Origin: Antrodiella citrinella | Taxonomy: Eukaryota > Basidiomycota > Agaricomycetes > Polyporales > Steccherinaceae | Length of the DNA stretch: 12,164 nt | Assembly (NCBI GenBank): GCA_004802725.1 | Contig: SGPM01000553.1 | Coordinates: 1-12,164, forward strand | Direction of reading: 5' to 3' | In this document: positions 1 through 7,496 of the stretch, piece by piece | Layout of the letters: every line of letters starts with the position of its first letter | Position numbering within the stretch: position 1 is the stretch's first letter | Position numbers and translations under genes: made by a program | Notes under the pieces: generated by a model | What the model saw: only the letters and a program-made list of their open reading frames with translations | What the model was told of the DNA's origin: nothing | Database searches by the model: none

Positions 1-156
1 TACATTACGTAAGTGTACCAACATACAGGACAATGAGCCGATACAACAAACACAAGCCCAGGTAGCCCTCACCCGACTTGTACATTATATACTCTGGTAA
101 TTATCAGCCGACATCCGTTATCCCATACTCCCCATACCTGGGTCACTTCCGCTACA
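1..156 (-). repeat. possible LTR or other retroelement sequence at the left edge
   Basis: On the minus strand the sequence after the protease break contains TGTAGCGGAAGTGACCCAGG, starting at 156. It shares the short string GTGACC(C)AGGTAT with the start of the candidate 5' LTR at 4611, followed by a TATA-like GTATATAATG near 86-95. Similarity to the right-hand LTR fades after about 13 bases. It could be a diverged 3' LTR, an LTR of a different element nested in the protease, or unrelated sequence. The stop codon of the Gag-protease frame (152-154) falls inside it. Confidence 0.25.
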
Positions 157-3100
157 CCGTGAAATACAGCCTAATCCACTGAACACGCCCCAGTACATAC
201 GCCTCGGCTTCCATAGCAATGGTATCCCCTTCTGTGGTATCCACAAGAATGGGGACCCGCACGTAACCACTCAGCCCAGCTGCATTATCAGTGACTTGAA
301 ACAGCTCGATGCGCAATCCTCGTTGGAGAGCAGGAGGATTTATCATCGTACGATAGTATTCTTCCGATAGCAGGGTGATGTCCGCACAGGAATCCAGTCG
401 TAAGTCTATCTCGGTGTTCCCTAGCCCGACTCGTCCCTTGACTGCCAGCACACTGACATCCATCGCAGAGTGTCCCTTGCGCGGATGTCGTTTTGGCCTC
501 AGCCATGTCAGCATATCGGATTGATCTGAAGGTGGCGGCGGTGGAAGAGGCGGCGGCAGCTGAAGACTCGGCGGTTGTGGAGGAAGAGCTGAAGACGATT
601 CGGAGGAGGGTACTGGTGCTTTTCTTGGGCGTGTTGAGAAGGGTATGTCGAGAAGATCCTTCTCATCGAGAGGTACCCCTTCGCGTTCGACCAGAAGAAC
701 CTCCGCTACGGGGTAGTGTGGTAAATCATCTTCATCCTCCACGTCTTCGACAAAAGCTCTAGGGTAGGATTGGTTAGCTTGATTAGTAGCATAGTCTATA
801 GGAGAATATTCTTCGCCCAATTCCTCCTGCACAGTCTCCAATAACGAACACGAAGCTAATCGCCTCGCCACCAGTTGCGAGTGGTTTAAGTAATGGCTTC
901 GTCGGGGTAGCACATCGTTGTACAGGGACAACGTAGCAGCTTGCGCATTCAGATTGGTAAAGGCTTGGCTATATACATCCTCGTATGCATTGTCTCTCAT
1001 CACCGCATTAGCTGACTTTCCGTACTTTGCCTCCCATAGGTTCCAAGAAGGACATTCACGATCCCAATGGTTGGCGCTCCCACAGCACTTGCAGGGAGAT
1101 GGAGGCGGCTTGACGGGGCTCTTCACGTTGTCCCTCTTCTTGTACTTGTACCCATCTTTTGGAGGAGGGCGTTGGCGTTTACCAATTGCGTACGCCTCTG
1201 CGACGACCGGATCACTCATCGAAAGACCCTCCAAGAGGTATGAAGTGGCATCTTCCTCCGCGAAACCCAAGGGTACATCTTCGGACCGAAGGGCGGTATC
1301 CGCACCTTCGACATCGTCGTCATTAGGAGAGGCTGACGCTGCCGCCGCATTGGCTCGTCGAACGAATGGCCGTAAATACGAAGAAGAATGCCCCCCAGCT
1401 TGAACTTGAGGAAGGTGACGAGCTAGGAGGCGAGGGAAGTCTTCTTGAGTGACGGGGACCGTGGTTGGAGTACCTTCCAAGAGTAGCGACACCCTGTCAT
1501 AGGCTCGACTCAGCATGTGCGTGACCGATTCCAGTGATTCGAGTCCAAGAGTGTTAGCCCACGCGACCGGAGCGGCAGAGAGAATATCTTCCACTTCCTC
1601 GTACGAATCAGGGGCCGTAGAACCGAGGATTCGACTGTAAAGGATGCGTCGATCGAGAAACTCAATTGGCGACTCGGTGGGATACCCTTTCTGACGGAAC
1701 TTCTGTCGCTCGTAGACGAGGGCCTGCGCTTGCTGCCAAGGTCGACCGAGGTACAAGGCACGCAACACTTCGAAGAACTTGGTGTAGTGTTCGCTCATCA
1801 CCGCCTTCTTGTCCGGCCCCAGCCACATGTACCAATGTGCAACCTGAGAATCTGGCGTGAATGTGAAGGGAAGTAGTTGAGTAATTTGATACGGAATGTA
1901 GCCATCCATAGCCACCAGCTGCTGCACTGCGGTGAACCACTTGATAGCAGAGACATCTCGTGTACCGTCCCATTGGGGCAGATCCTTGTACGAGAAGTCG
2001 TACTTGATGCTAGGTACCATACGTGAGGGTCGTCCAAAGAAAGGATCCCAATGGCTGCCGTAGCCGCCGTTGTTACCTCCACCAGGCGGTCCACCTGGAG
2101 CACCTCTGAATAGGCCGCTTGGAAAGGAATTGGACGTAGGGAATGTATTGGGTAGTGGCGGCGGCGGCCCGTTGGGAGGATTGAATCCTCCTCCTGATCC
2201 TGAGGGTCCGCCTCCGCCACCTGAAGGAAAGTGACCACCACTTCCTCCAGGCCACGACGGGTCATTCCCGCTTCTCGCGAAGGTGTCGCGACCTCCGGAT
2301 TGAGTAGGGTCATTCCCGTCACCCCTACGACTCGATCGAGACGCCGTATTGAGACTAAAGGGAGCTGGAGCAGACAAGAGGTTTGGAGGAGGTGCGGGAG
2401 GAATCGGCGTAGCACCAGATTCTCCCGGGGCTCTGAACACAGCAGAGGCTGTTGCGAATCTCGGCACATTGGGAAGTCTAGACGCTGTAGAGCCAACAGC
2501 TGGTATACGGAGGGAGCCGCTTCTGTTCGCCAGTCCAGATAACGCGTAGTTGCCCTGCGACGGCGTCAAAGAGACTGAAGGTAAAGGAGTGGAGGATGAA
2601 GGTGCAGTCTTCTGTTGGGACCACAGCACGGAAGAAATACTGTCAGCAACATGCACAGAAGGCCCAGCTGACGAGGGTACGTAGCTCGGTGAGATTTCCG
2701 TGGCCTGTTCCGCGAACGTCACATTCGGACCCGTACGTCCTCTCACAGAGTACCACTCTCCAGGTTCCGCATTGTGTTGCTCCGTTCGTGGAAGTCCTTC
2801 CTTCTCATCATTCTTCCATGGCGGGGCTGAGGCCTCCACTCGTTCTCCCGTCTTGGCGTGAAACGTATAGGTCCCGTAATCTTGACCGTCGTCCGGAAGC
2901 TGGTATCTATCGACTACCTCTTCGTCTATAACGGCGGACGCGAGGACCGACCAATCCGTCCTCGCCAGGGTGGAGGGGCTACGCCCTTCCGCGTTACTTG
3001 CCGCCACTAGATTTCGGTAAGACGGAACATATGCCAGGTTGTTCTGCAGGCGCAAGCCCGTGTCGTAGATGCTAGAATTCAACCTGCCCAGCTGGCCGGC

Positions 3101-4201
3101 CACTACAGAGGGAGTTGTCAAGGGGGAGAGCATGGTCTTGTCCTTGAGTTCGGCATAATACTTGTCTACCCAACGGTCTCCGTACTCGATCCGTTCCGAC
3201 AGCATACCCCAGGTAACCTGAAGTCGCTGAACCGAAGCACATCCCTTCAGCATTCGCAATAGATCGAGGTGGTTGTTGATCTCGTATCTTCTCTCGGGTT
3301 TGTTAACTCTGGCTGGTAGGCATCCGGAAAGCTTCGAAAGTAAAGTCTGCAAAATTCGCATCAGGGACTCTCGAGCTGACAGTACACTGGGCTTCACGTA
3401 GAAACGTTCGTCGGATGTACGACCACCCTGGCGACCTGAGTCCATGATGTCCGACGCAGCTAGCTTGTGCGTGGCGTTCAGAAGTATAAGGTCGCGCGTC
3501 GACGCCTTGTTCCTGCTACGTCGGATGTAGTCGCGGTACCACGTTGCTTCCTCTGAATCGTCGGTCTCCAGAATCTCCTTGATGGCCGACCGCGAGAGCC
3601 CGGGGGGTGAGTCGTCGTCCTCGCTCTCCTCGCTCTCGCGTCTTTGTGCGTCTTGAAGCTCTGAGCTGGCCATCGCGTTACTGACTTCCGCTTCTTCCGC
3701 CGCTTCCGCGTCGTCCGTGCGTGGAGGTGACTGTGTGATGTCGATAGCTCCGGTAGGCATGTCGAAAGAAAAGGAAGAGGGGGTTGTTCTGAATGACTGT
3801 AGTTGAGGCAATGAAGAGGAAATGAACTCAGAGGCTGCATCGTCTTGTTGCGCCTTTGAGCCTCCCGACGACGATCGTGCCTCAGGAGCGGGTGAATCAC
3901 GTTGCTTTCCTTTTCCCTTGTCCGACATTGATGACCTGGGATCAGGTCGTCCTCGTGAGGACGGCGAGTGAACTGAACCTTGAGAAGATGATGTGTCGTC
4001 GTTTGTCGAAATCGTCCCTGCGGACCTAAGAGTTCGTAGCCTGGACGTGTCCACGGGCTGGGACGTCGCACGGCGTTTCGCCCCGCGTCCCACGGTGTTC
4101 TGGGGAGCAAATATCTTGACAGTCGTGCCAAAGGCCGGCTGGAGCTGATCAACGTTTCCCAGTGTGTCCACCTCTGTGACGCTCGTCGACGAGACGTGCA
4201 C
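152..4201 (-). CDS. Ty3/Gypsy-type retrotransposon Gag-protease polyprotein, truncated in the protease
   Basis: This is an uninterrupted 1349-codon frame. Residues 1-200 are Ser/Glu/Asp-rich and look disordered. A Ser/Pro-rich stretch leads into a Gly/Pro-rich linker at about 620-730. A retrotransposon Gag core lies at about 734-895 (YDFSYKDLPQWDGT at its start, YERQKFRQK and SPIEFLDRR inside). A basic segment precedes a perfect CX2CX4HX4C zinc knuckle at 1037-1050 (CKCCGSANHWDREC), which would bind element RNA. A Pro-rich linker leads to a retropepsin-like domain from about 1255, with the active-site loop LDSCADITLL; D1270 is the predicted catalytic Asp. The usual D-S/T-G is D-S-C here. After EAYV (about 1334) the sequence no longer resembles a protease: the expected second half, usually with an LLGEDF-like motif, is replaced by about 15 unrelated residues and a stop. 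No reverse transcriptase, RNase H or integrase follows before the left edge, about 150 bp away. The element is therefore deleted, interrupted or non-autonomous. The start is the first ATG, about 60 bp inside the candidate 5' LTR. Confidence 0.85.
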   Translation of the reverse strand: MHVSSTSVTEVDTLGNVDQLQPAFGTTVKIFAPQNTVGRGAKRRATSQPVDTSRLRTLRSAGTISTNDDTSSSQGSVHSPSSRGRPDPRSSMSDKGKGKQRDSPAPEARSSSGGSKAQQDDAASEFISSSLPQLQSFRTTPSSFSFDMPTGAIDITQSPPRTDDAEAAEEAEVSNAMASSELQDAQRRESEESEDDDSPPGLSRSAIKEILETDDSEEATWYRDYIRRSRNKASTRDLILLNATHKLAASDIMDSGRQGGRTSDERFYVKPSVLSARESLMRILQTLLSKLSGCLPARVNKPERRYEINNHLDLLRMLKGCASVQRLQVTWGMLSERIEYGDRWVDKYYAELKDKTMLSPLTTPSVVAGQLGRLNSSIYDTGLRLQNNLAYVPSYRNLVAASNAEGRSPSTLARTDWSVLASAVIDEEVVDRYQLPDDGQDYGTYTFHAKTGERVEASAPPWKNDEKEGLPRTEQHNAEPGEWYSVRGRTGPNVTFAEQATEISPSYVPSSAGPSVHVADSISSVLWSQQKTAPSSSTPLPSVSLTPSQGNYALSGLANRSGSLRIPAVGSTASRLPNVPRFATASAVFRAPGESGATPIPPAPPPNLLSAPAPFSLNTASRSSRRGDGNDPTQSGGRDTFARSGNDPSWPGGSGGHFPSGGGGGPSGSGGGFNPPNGPPPPLPNTFPTSNSFPSGLFRGAPGGPPGGGNNGGYGSHWDPFFGRPSRMVPSIKYDFSYKDLPQWDGTRDVSAIKWFTAVQQLVAMDGYIPYQITQLLPFTFTPDSQVAHWYMWLGPDKKAVMSEHYTKFFEVLRALYLGRPWQQAQALVYERQKFRQKGYPTESPIEFLDRRILYSRILGSTAPDSYEEVEDILSAAPVAWANTLGLESLESVTHMLSRAYDRVSLLLEGTPTTVPVTQEDFPRLLARHLPQVQAGGHSSSYLRPFVRRANAAAASASPNDDDVEGADTALRSEDVPLGFAEEDATSYLLEGLSMSDPVVAEAYAIGKRQRPPPKDGYKYKKRDNVKSPVKPPPSPCKCCGSANHWDRECPSWNLWEAKYGKSANAVMRDNAYEDVYSQAFTNLNAQAATLSLYNDVLPRRSHYLNHSQLVARRLASCSLLETVQEELGEEYSPIDYATNQANQSYPRAFVEDVEDEDDLPHYPVAEVLLVEREGVPLDEKDLLDIPFSTRPRKAPVPSSESSSALPPQPPSLQLPPPLPPPPPSDQSDMLTWLRPKRHPRKGHSAMDVSVLAVKGRVGLGNTEIDLRLDSCADITLLSEEYYRTMINPPALQRGLRIELFQVTDNAAGLSGYVRVPILVDTTEGDTIAMEAEAYVLGRVQWIRLYFTV

Positions 4202-4263
4202 AGATATTAGTCGTCTGGGTGCCGTTGAGATCGCTCAGCGAGCCTAGGGAGTAGGAGGAGAGG

Positions 4264-4611
4264 TGTAAGGACTCGTTGTATAGAAACGAGTCCACCAGCG
4301 CACTCGACGCGACGAGTCGTCTTCGAGGGCGTGTGTCGAATAGAGAAAGATAGGAATGAATAGCGAACGAGCTCTACGTTTTGTAGGCTCGGTCGCGAGA
4401 AGTTCTATGTCTTCGTATACCCCGTTCGTCTCACCGGAGAGCTGAGCTCGGGCGAACGATGTGTGGGTAATGTTGAAGATAATATTAGCGCTCTCCTTCG
4501 CGGCGCGTTACGGTTACTCTACGTGACTAACGTGACTATCTACAAGCGTCTTAAGTTGATACCTCATGAGTATCTCTAACTATGTCTTCCGTATTCTAAT
4601 ACCTGGTCACA
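4264..4611 (-). repeat. candidate 5' LTR of the Gag-protease element
   Basis: Read on the minus strand, this segment begins TGTGACCAGGTATTAG and ends ACGAGTCCTTACA, giving the TG...CA termini expected of an LTR. It lies directly upstream of the Gag start (4201). The boundaries are inferred from the termini and position only. No full partner LTR is present to prove them, and no convincing tRNA-primer binding site (TGG...) follows the inner end at 4263. The minus-sense bases just outside the outer end are GTATC, a possible target-site duplication whose partner is not visible. Confidence 0.45.
4269..4293 (-). other. perfect 9-bp stem hairpin near the inner end of the candidate LTR
   Basis: GGACTCGTT at 4269-4277 and its exact complement AACGAGTCC at 4285-4293 flank a 7-nt loop. 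In the element transcript this would fold a few nucleotides before the LTR/leader boundary. Read on the minus strand the first arm is preceded by TGGT, giving TGGTGGACTCG, which resembles the start of a primer binding site. The hairpin is directly visible; any role in priming or packaging is inference. Confidence 0.5.
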
Positions 4612-4723
4612 GATACGGTTCATAGCTCGCACCGAAGAAAAAATTCACTGAGCCATGGACGAAATGGATTTCAGCCAGGGGTAAACGAGATACAGGGTAC
4701 AAGGCGATTGCGCGAGTATGAGA

Positions 4724-5358
4724 TTACATGCGGAGCTTCTTCTCCATGTCTGCGTGAATATCTAACGGCTGCCTGAATTCCTCACCTACGAATGACATTA
4801 AGACGCATATCCGGCTCAAAATGAACATATTACTCACCAGGCATCATGAAATCTACGGTGTCAAGAGTCTCGTCTCTGCCCATGAGAACGTCAAGATGGA
4901 TGTTGGAAGTTGAGAACGCAGGCATATGAGGATTCTGGACGAGGATGATAACCTGATCATACAACGAAGAGAGTGACTACGCACCATTGAAACAGATTTC
5001 CTCTCCATCAACAGACGCACGGGAGCATGCAATCCATAGGTGTTCCTTAGCATCGTGAGCTTTAGGTTGTCCTGCGTCTCTTCCCACTGGTTGGCAATGA
5101 TGTCAATGAACGCACGAGATGGTGATAGTGGTATAACGTACTCCTTGCAAACGGTCCTTGATCGTACTCGTGGTCTGCACTTCTGCAGCGATGCTCCTTG
5201 GTCCATAGCGCAGTGAGTCGTGCAGCCCGAAGTGGCTGGAAGTGTCTTGGAGCGATGCAGTTTTGGGGCCAGCGGCAGGAACGAGACGAAGGGACGGATC
5301 CTAAACATATCGAGTCTATCAAACGTCACGAACAACGTAGCAATGAAGAGCATACCAT
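4724..5358 (-). CDS. UMP1: Proteasome maturation factor UMP1/POMP, five exons
   Basis: UMP1 is a short chaperone that helps assemble 20S proteasome half-particles and is degraded when they mature. Splicing joins 5358-5356, 5300-5142, 5086-4985, 4934-4838 and 4785-4724 into 140 residues, the usual family length. All four introns (55, 55, 50, 52 nt) have GT..AG ends and keep the frame. Diagnostic segments are HFGLHDSLRYGP at residues 24-35 (family HDTLR box), WEETQDNLKLTM at 55-66, RNTYGLHAPVRLLMERK at 68-84, NPHMP at 89-93, LMGRDE at 105-110, and the C-terminus EKKLRM. The N-terminus reads M-DPSLRLVPAA, and exon 1 consists of the start codon alone. For intron 3 I chose the acceptor at 4935 rather than 4953; the latter would give a 32-nt intron and lose the frame. 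The tRNA-Glu gene starts 138 bp upstream in the opposite direction. A pair of PACE motifs lies about 215-237 bp upstream of the ATG. The retroelement LTR ends 113 bp downstream of the stop. Confidence 0.93.
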
Positions 5359-5496
5359 GTTTATGTTGAGAATGAAAGTTCTAAGTGCAGTGATTGTGGA
5401 CGCGCACTCGGACGCGTAAGTGTTACAGGACGGCGCTACTGTTCGCGCGTCCCATGTCGACAGCTATGAGTAATGATTGAGATCATCCTCTTTCAA

Positions 5497-5568
5497 TCGG
5501 GTATGGTGTAATGGCTAACATTATCGCCTCTCACGCGATAGCTCGGGGTTCGATTCCCCGTACCCGAG
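5497..5568 (+). tRNA. tRNA-Glu (anticodon CTC), intronless
   Basis: The full cloverleaf can be drawn: acceptor TCGGGTA (5497-5503) with TACCCGA (5561-5567); D arm GTGT/ACAT; anticodon stem ATCGC (5523-5527) with GCGAT (5535-5539); 7-nt loop CTCTCAC with anticodon CTC at 5530-5532; T stem CGGGG/CCCCG around TTCGATT; discriminator G at 5568. All stems pair, with one G-T in the D stem. The A box lies near 5504-5514, the B box GGTTCGATTCC is at 5547-5557, and a T5 run at 5571-5575 is the Pol III terminator. CCA is not encoded, as expected for a eukaryotic nuclear gene. The sequence closely resembles fungal tRNA-Glu genes. Confidence 0.97.
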
Positions 5569-5570
5569 TA

Positions 5571-5575
5571 TTTTT
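5571..5575 (+). terminator. Pol III terminator of tRNA-Glu
   Basis: TTTTT begins two bases after the discriminator base, as is typical of RNA polymerase III genes. It overlaps the first of two PACE-like motifs. Confidence 0.85.
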
Positions 5576-5595
5576 GCCACCTTCCTTTTGCCACC
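5572..5595 (-). promoter_or_regulatory. tandem pair of PACE motifs (GGTGGCAAA) upstream of UMP1
   Basis: The 10-mer TTTTGCCACC occurs at 5572-5581 and again at 5586-5595, separated by TTCC. On the minus strand each contains GGTGGCAAA, identical to the proteasome-associated control element that Rpn4 binds upstream of proteasome genes in ascomycete yeasts. The nearest downstream minus-strand gene is UMP1, a proteasome assembly factor (ATG at 5358). The motif match and the gene identity support each other. The binding factor in basidiomycetes is not known to me. Confidence 0.7.
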
Positions 5596-6000
5596 TAAAA
5601 AAGCTGTACGTGATACATAGGCTACATAAGTGCCGAATTCGTACTATATCAAGACTACAAAAACACACTGCCATGAAGGAACTCCTTGTACTTGAGAGTC
5701 TGCTTCATCCTTCATCAGACTCGGCACATGTTGTCCGTACATGTAGTCATCACTAGGGATTGAGTGGAAAGAGCCCAGCCCCGGACCCGAATATACACCC
5801 TACATTCTCGCGTTGTCTAATATGTCTCGCATGAGGACCCATCTAGATATCATAGATCAGTTCAATTGAGCTGCGTATTCATGACAAGAAAAAATGTGGG
5901 ACTGACAATTGGGAATTATCAAATCGATTATTGAGGCTATAATGAACATGCTGTCCGAAATTCGAATAAATGCGTCGTGGGCCGTGTGCTGTGCAGAACG
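5596..6000. other. intergenic, no gene recognised
   Basis: Short frames only, AT-richer than the flanks, with no recognisable protein, RNA gene or repeat on either strand. It separates the PACE pair from the 3' side of the unassigned minus-strand locus. Confidence 0.5.
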
Positions 6001-6079
6001 TCTCACGAACTCTCAACTAACCGGTGACTGACAAAAAACAATGAGATTGATACGATACTGCAGTAAAAGAGGACCAATA

Positions 6080-6990
6080 TACTGACCCTAGCGATTATCA
6101 TTGCCATCCTGCCATCCATCATTGCGTTTGTCGCCGCGCCTCTCCTCGTGACCGCCCGGCCAAATGATCGTCCACGTTGGGTCATGTAGGGCTTGAACAA
6201 CAGCGGTAAGAAACGGCATACGACCTTGCGCATACATGCCGCTTCCGGGATCTGCTGCTTCAGTATAACATGAGGTAGACCCGACGCCACAGTACGGAGG
6301 CAGTGGGATGATCATGACGCGCCCGGAACACGCACCATAATGGCTGTGAAAACCACCATCAATGATCAATTGACAATTGCATCTCATCGATGCAGCGGAC
6401 TTACATTCTCTTTCAACGGCCTGAATTTGGGGACTTTCCAGCAGTTCTTGGCTTGGGTATTAGTACATATCATGATGGATCTGCGGCTTTGAACAACAAA
6501 GTTGCCCGAAGCGGCCACTACTCCTCCCGTCGGCGATAGCCGAACCTTCTGGCCGTCGTTTGTTGTGTCTGCCACCTCTGAAAACCCTTTACAAATCTGA
6601 CTCTACAATGTGGCGGTTATATGAGACATCGTTTCGAAGAGAGGTGTCACCACTGTAGAAGTTGTACATGTGGGCAGACGAGGGTGCTGACTTAACCTGC
6701 TGTGAGCCATCGATGGCGAGCATGGGTCCACGGATCTCTTCTGTGAAATGCATAAAGCACGTTGTAGGGTGCACATCGGAAGAAGTAGTGTAACCAGGTA
6801 TTGTGAGCCGTCATTCGGAAAAGGATAGACGACGCAAACTCAGATCCCAAAGTTGAACGCCATGATAGATTTCATCATAATCACCGCGAGGATCCTAAGT
6901 TTCTGGAAGAAAGCAAAATGAGAACATGTACGTTCAAGTCAGCGTGAGAAACCGATGCACTACTGTACTCACGGGTCAGGATTCATGTTT
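6080..6990 (-). pseudogene. unrecognised intron-containing locus, possibly decayed
   Basis: Gene-like signals occur in order on the minus strand. An ATG at 6986-6984 is followed by a textbook intron at 6972-6903 (GTGAGTACAG, CTGAC branch site, TTCTTCCAG). Coding-like segments follow: one containing DYDEIYHGVQLWDL near 6888-6815, one containing HPTTCFMHFTEEIRGPM near 6774-6719, and one containing VRLSPTGGVVAASG near 6544-6500. The last runs to a GTAAGT donor near 6405, with a TTTTCACAG acceptor near 6344 and an open frame to 6091 containing ALHDPTWTIIWPGG. I could not join these into one frame: the first intron leads to a stop within eight codons, and the last acceptor is in the wrong phase for the most protein-like frame. 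It may be a pseudogene, or a real gene with small exons I misplace. I do not recognise the family. Confidence 0.35.
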
Positions 6991-7496
6991 CGGTGCTTGG
7001 AGCGTGGACGACTGTCAGTGCCATCATCGATTCATCTTGAGAGCTAGCCTACGAACGGTAAAAAAATTCTGAGAATAGAAATAAGGGAAATCTGGAATGT
7101 TCCGTTTACGAGTCAAGTTGATCACAGCAGCAGAGGAGATTCATGGGAGGAAGGAAATCGGACGATTCACAGACGCGACCTGAAGCAAACCTGAAGGACG
7201 CGAACTTGAAAATTAAACGCGCATTCCAGAAAAGGCATTGAGTTCAGATATCAGTGGCCAGAAGAGCACGGTATAGTATAACGGGTGGTATAGAACGATA
7301 GAGCAATAACACATAACGGTGGATAACGGAGCGCAACATCACTAACAGTACAGATAACACGGAATGATGAGGAATGTGAAGGGAAGGAGATAGGTTGGGA
7401 GTAGGCCCGGGGTAGAAGAGAGAGTGAGTTGGAGGGATGTGCACGAATTGGGAAGTTGAAAGGGGGGGGGGGGGGGGGGTTTCTGAGGTTGGGTAT
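6991..7496. other. intergenic with an 18-G homopolymer at its right end
   Basis: No protein or RNA gene is supported. The right part is the 3' flank of the 412-residue gene; the left part is upstream of the unassigned minus-strand locus. Confidence 0.5.
7462..7479. repeat. poly-G tract, 18 bases
   Basis: Eighteen uninterrupted G residues on the plus strand begin 18 bases beyond the stop codon of the minus-strand gene at 7497. In that gene's transcript it would be C18 in the 3' UTR. Homopolymers of this length vary between isolates and are prone to sequencing error, so the exact count is uncertain. Confidence 0.95.

Noticed and set aside
493..2931. Plus-strand and alternative minus-strand frames of 60-230 codons inside the Gag-protease gene
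   Set aside because: They are overlapping shadows of the intact 1349-codon frame, and their translations lack recognisable motifs.
3478..4152. 224-codon minus-strand frame overlapping the Gag N-terminus
   Set aside because: It is an off-frame reading of the Ser/Arg-rich N-terminal segment, with arginine-rich low-complexity translation and no independent support.
4935..4984. 32-nt intron in UMP1 ending at 4953
   Set aside because: Too short for the spliceosome and it breaks the frame; the acceptor at 4935 gives a 50-nt intron and restores the family sequence.
4853..5353. 166-codon open frame across UMP1
   Set aside because: It matches UMP1 only in its middle third; the rest reads introns and the wrong exon frames. 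The spliced model explains it fully.
6003..6290. 95-codon minus-strand frame with a hydrophobic stretch, considered as a small membrane protein
   Set aside because: The frame starts inside the more protein-like frame of the same strand and has no own promoter or homologue that I recognise.
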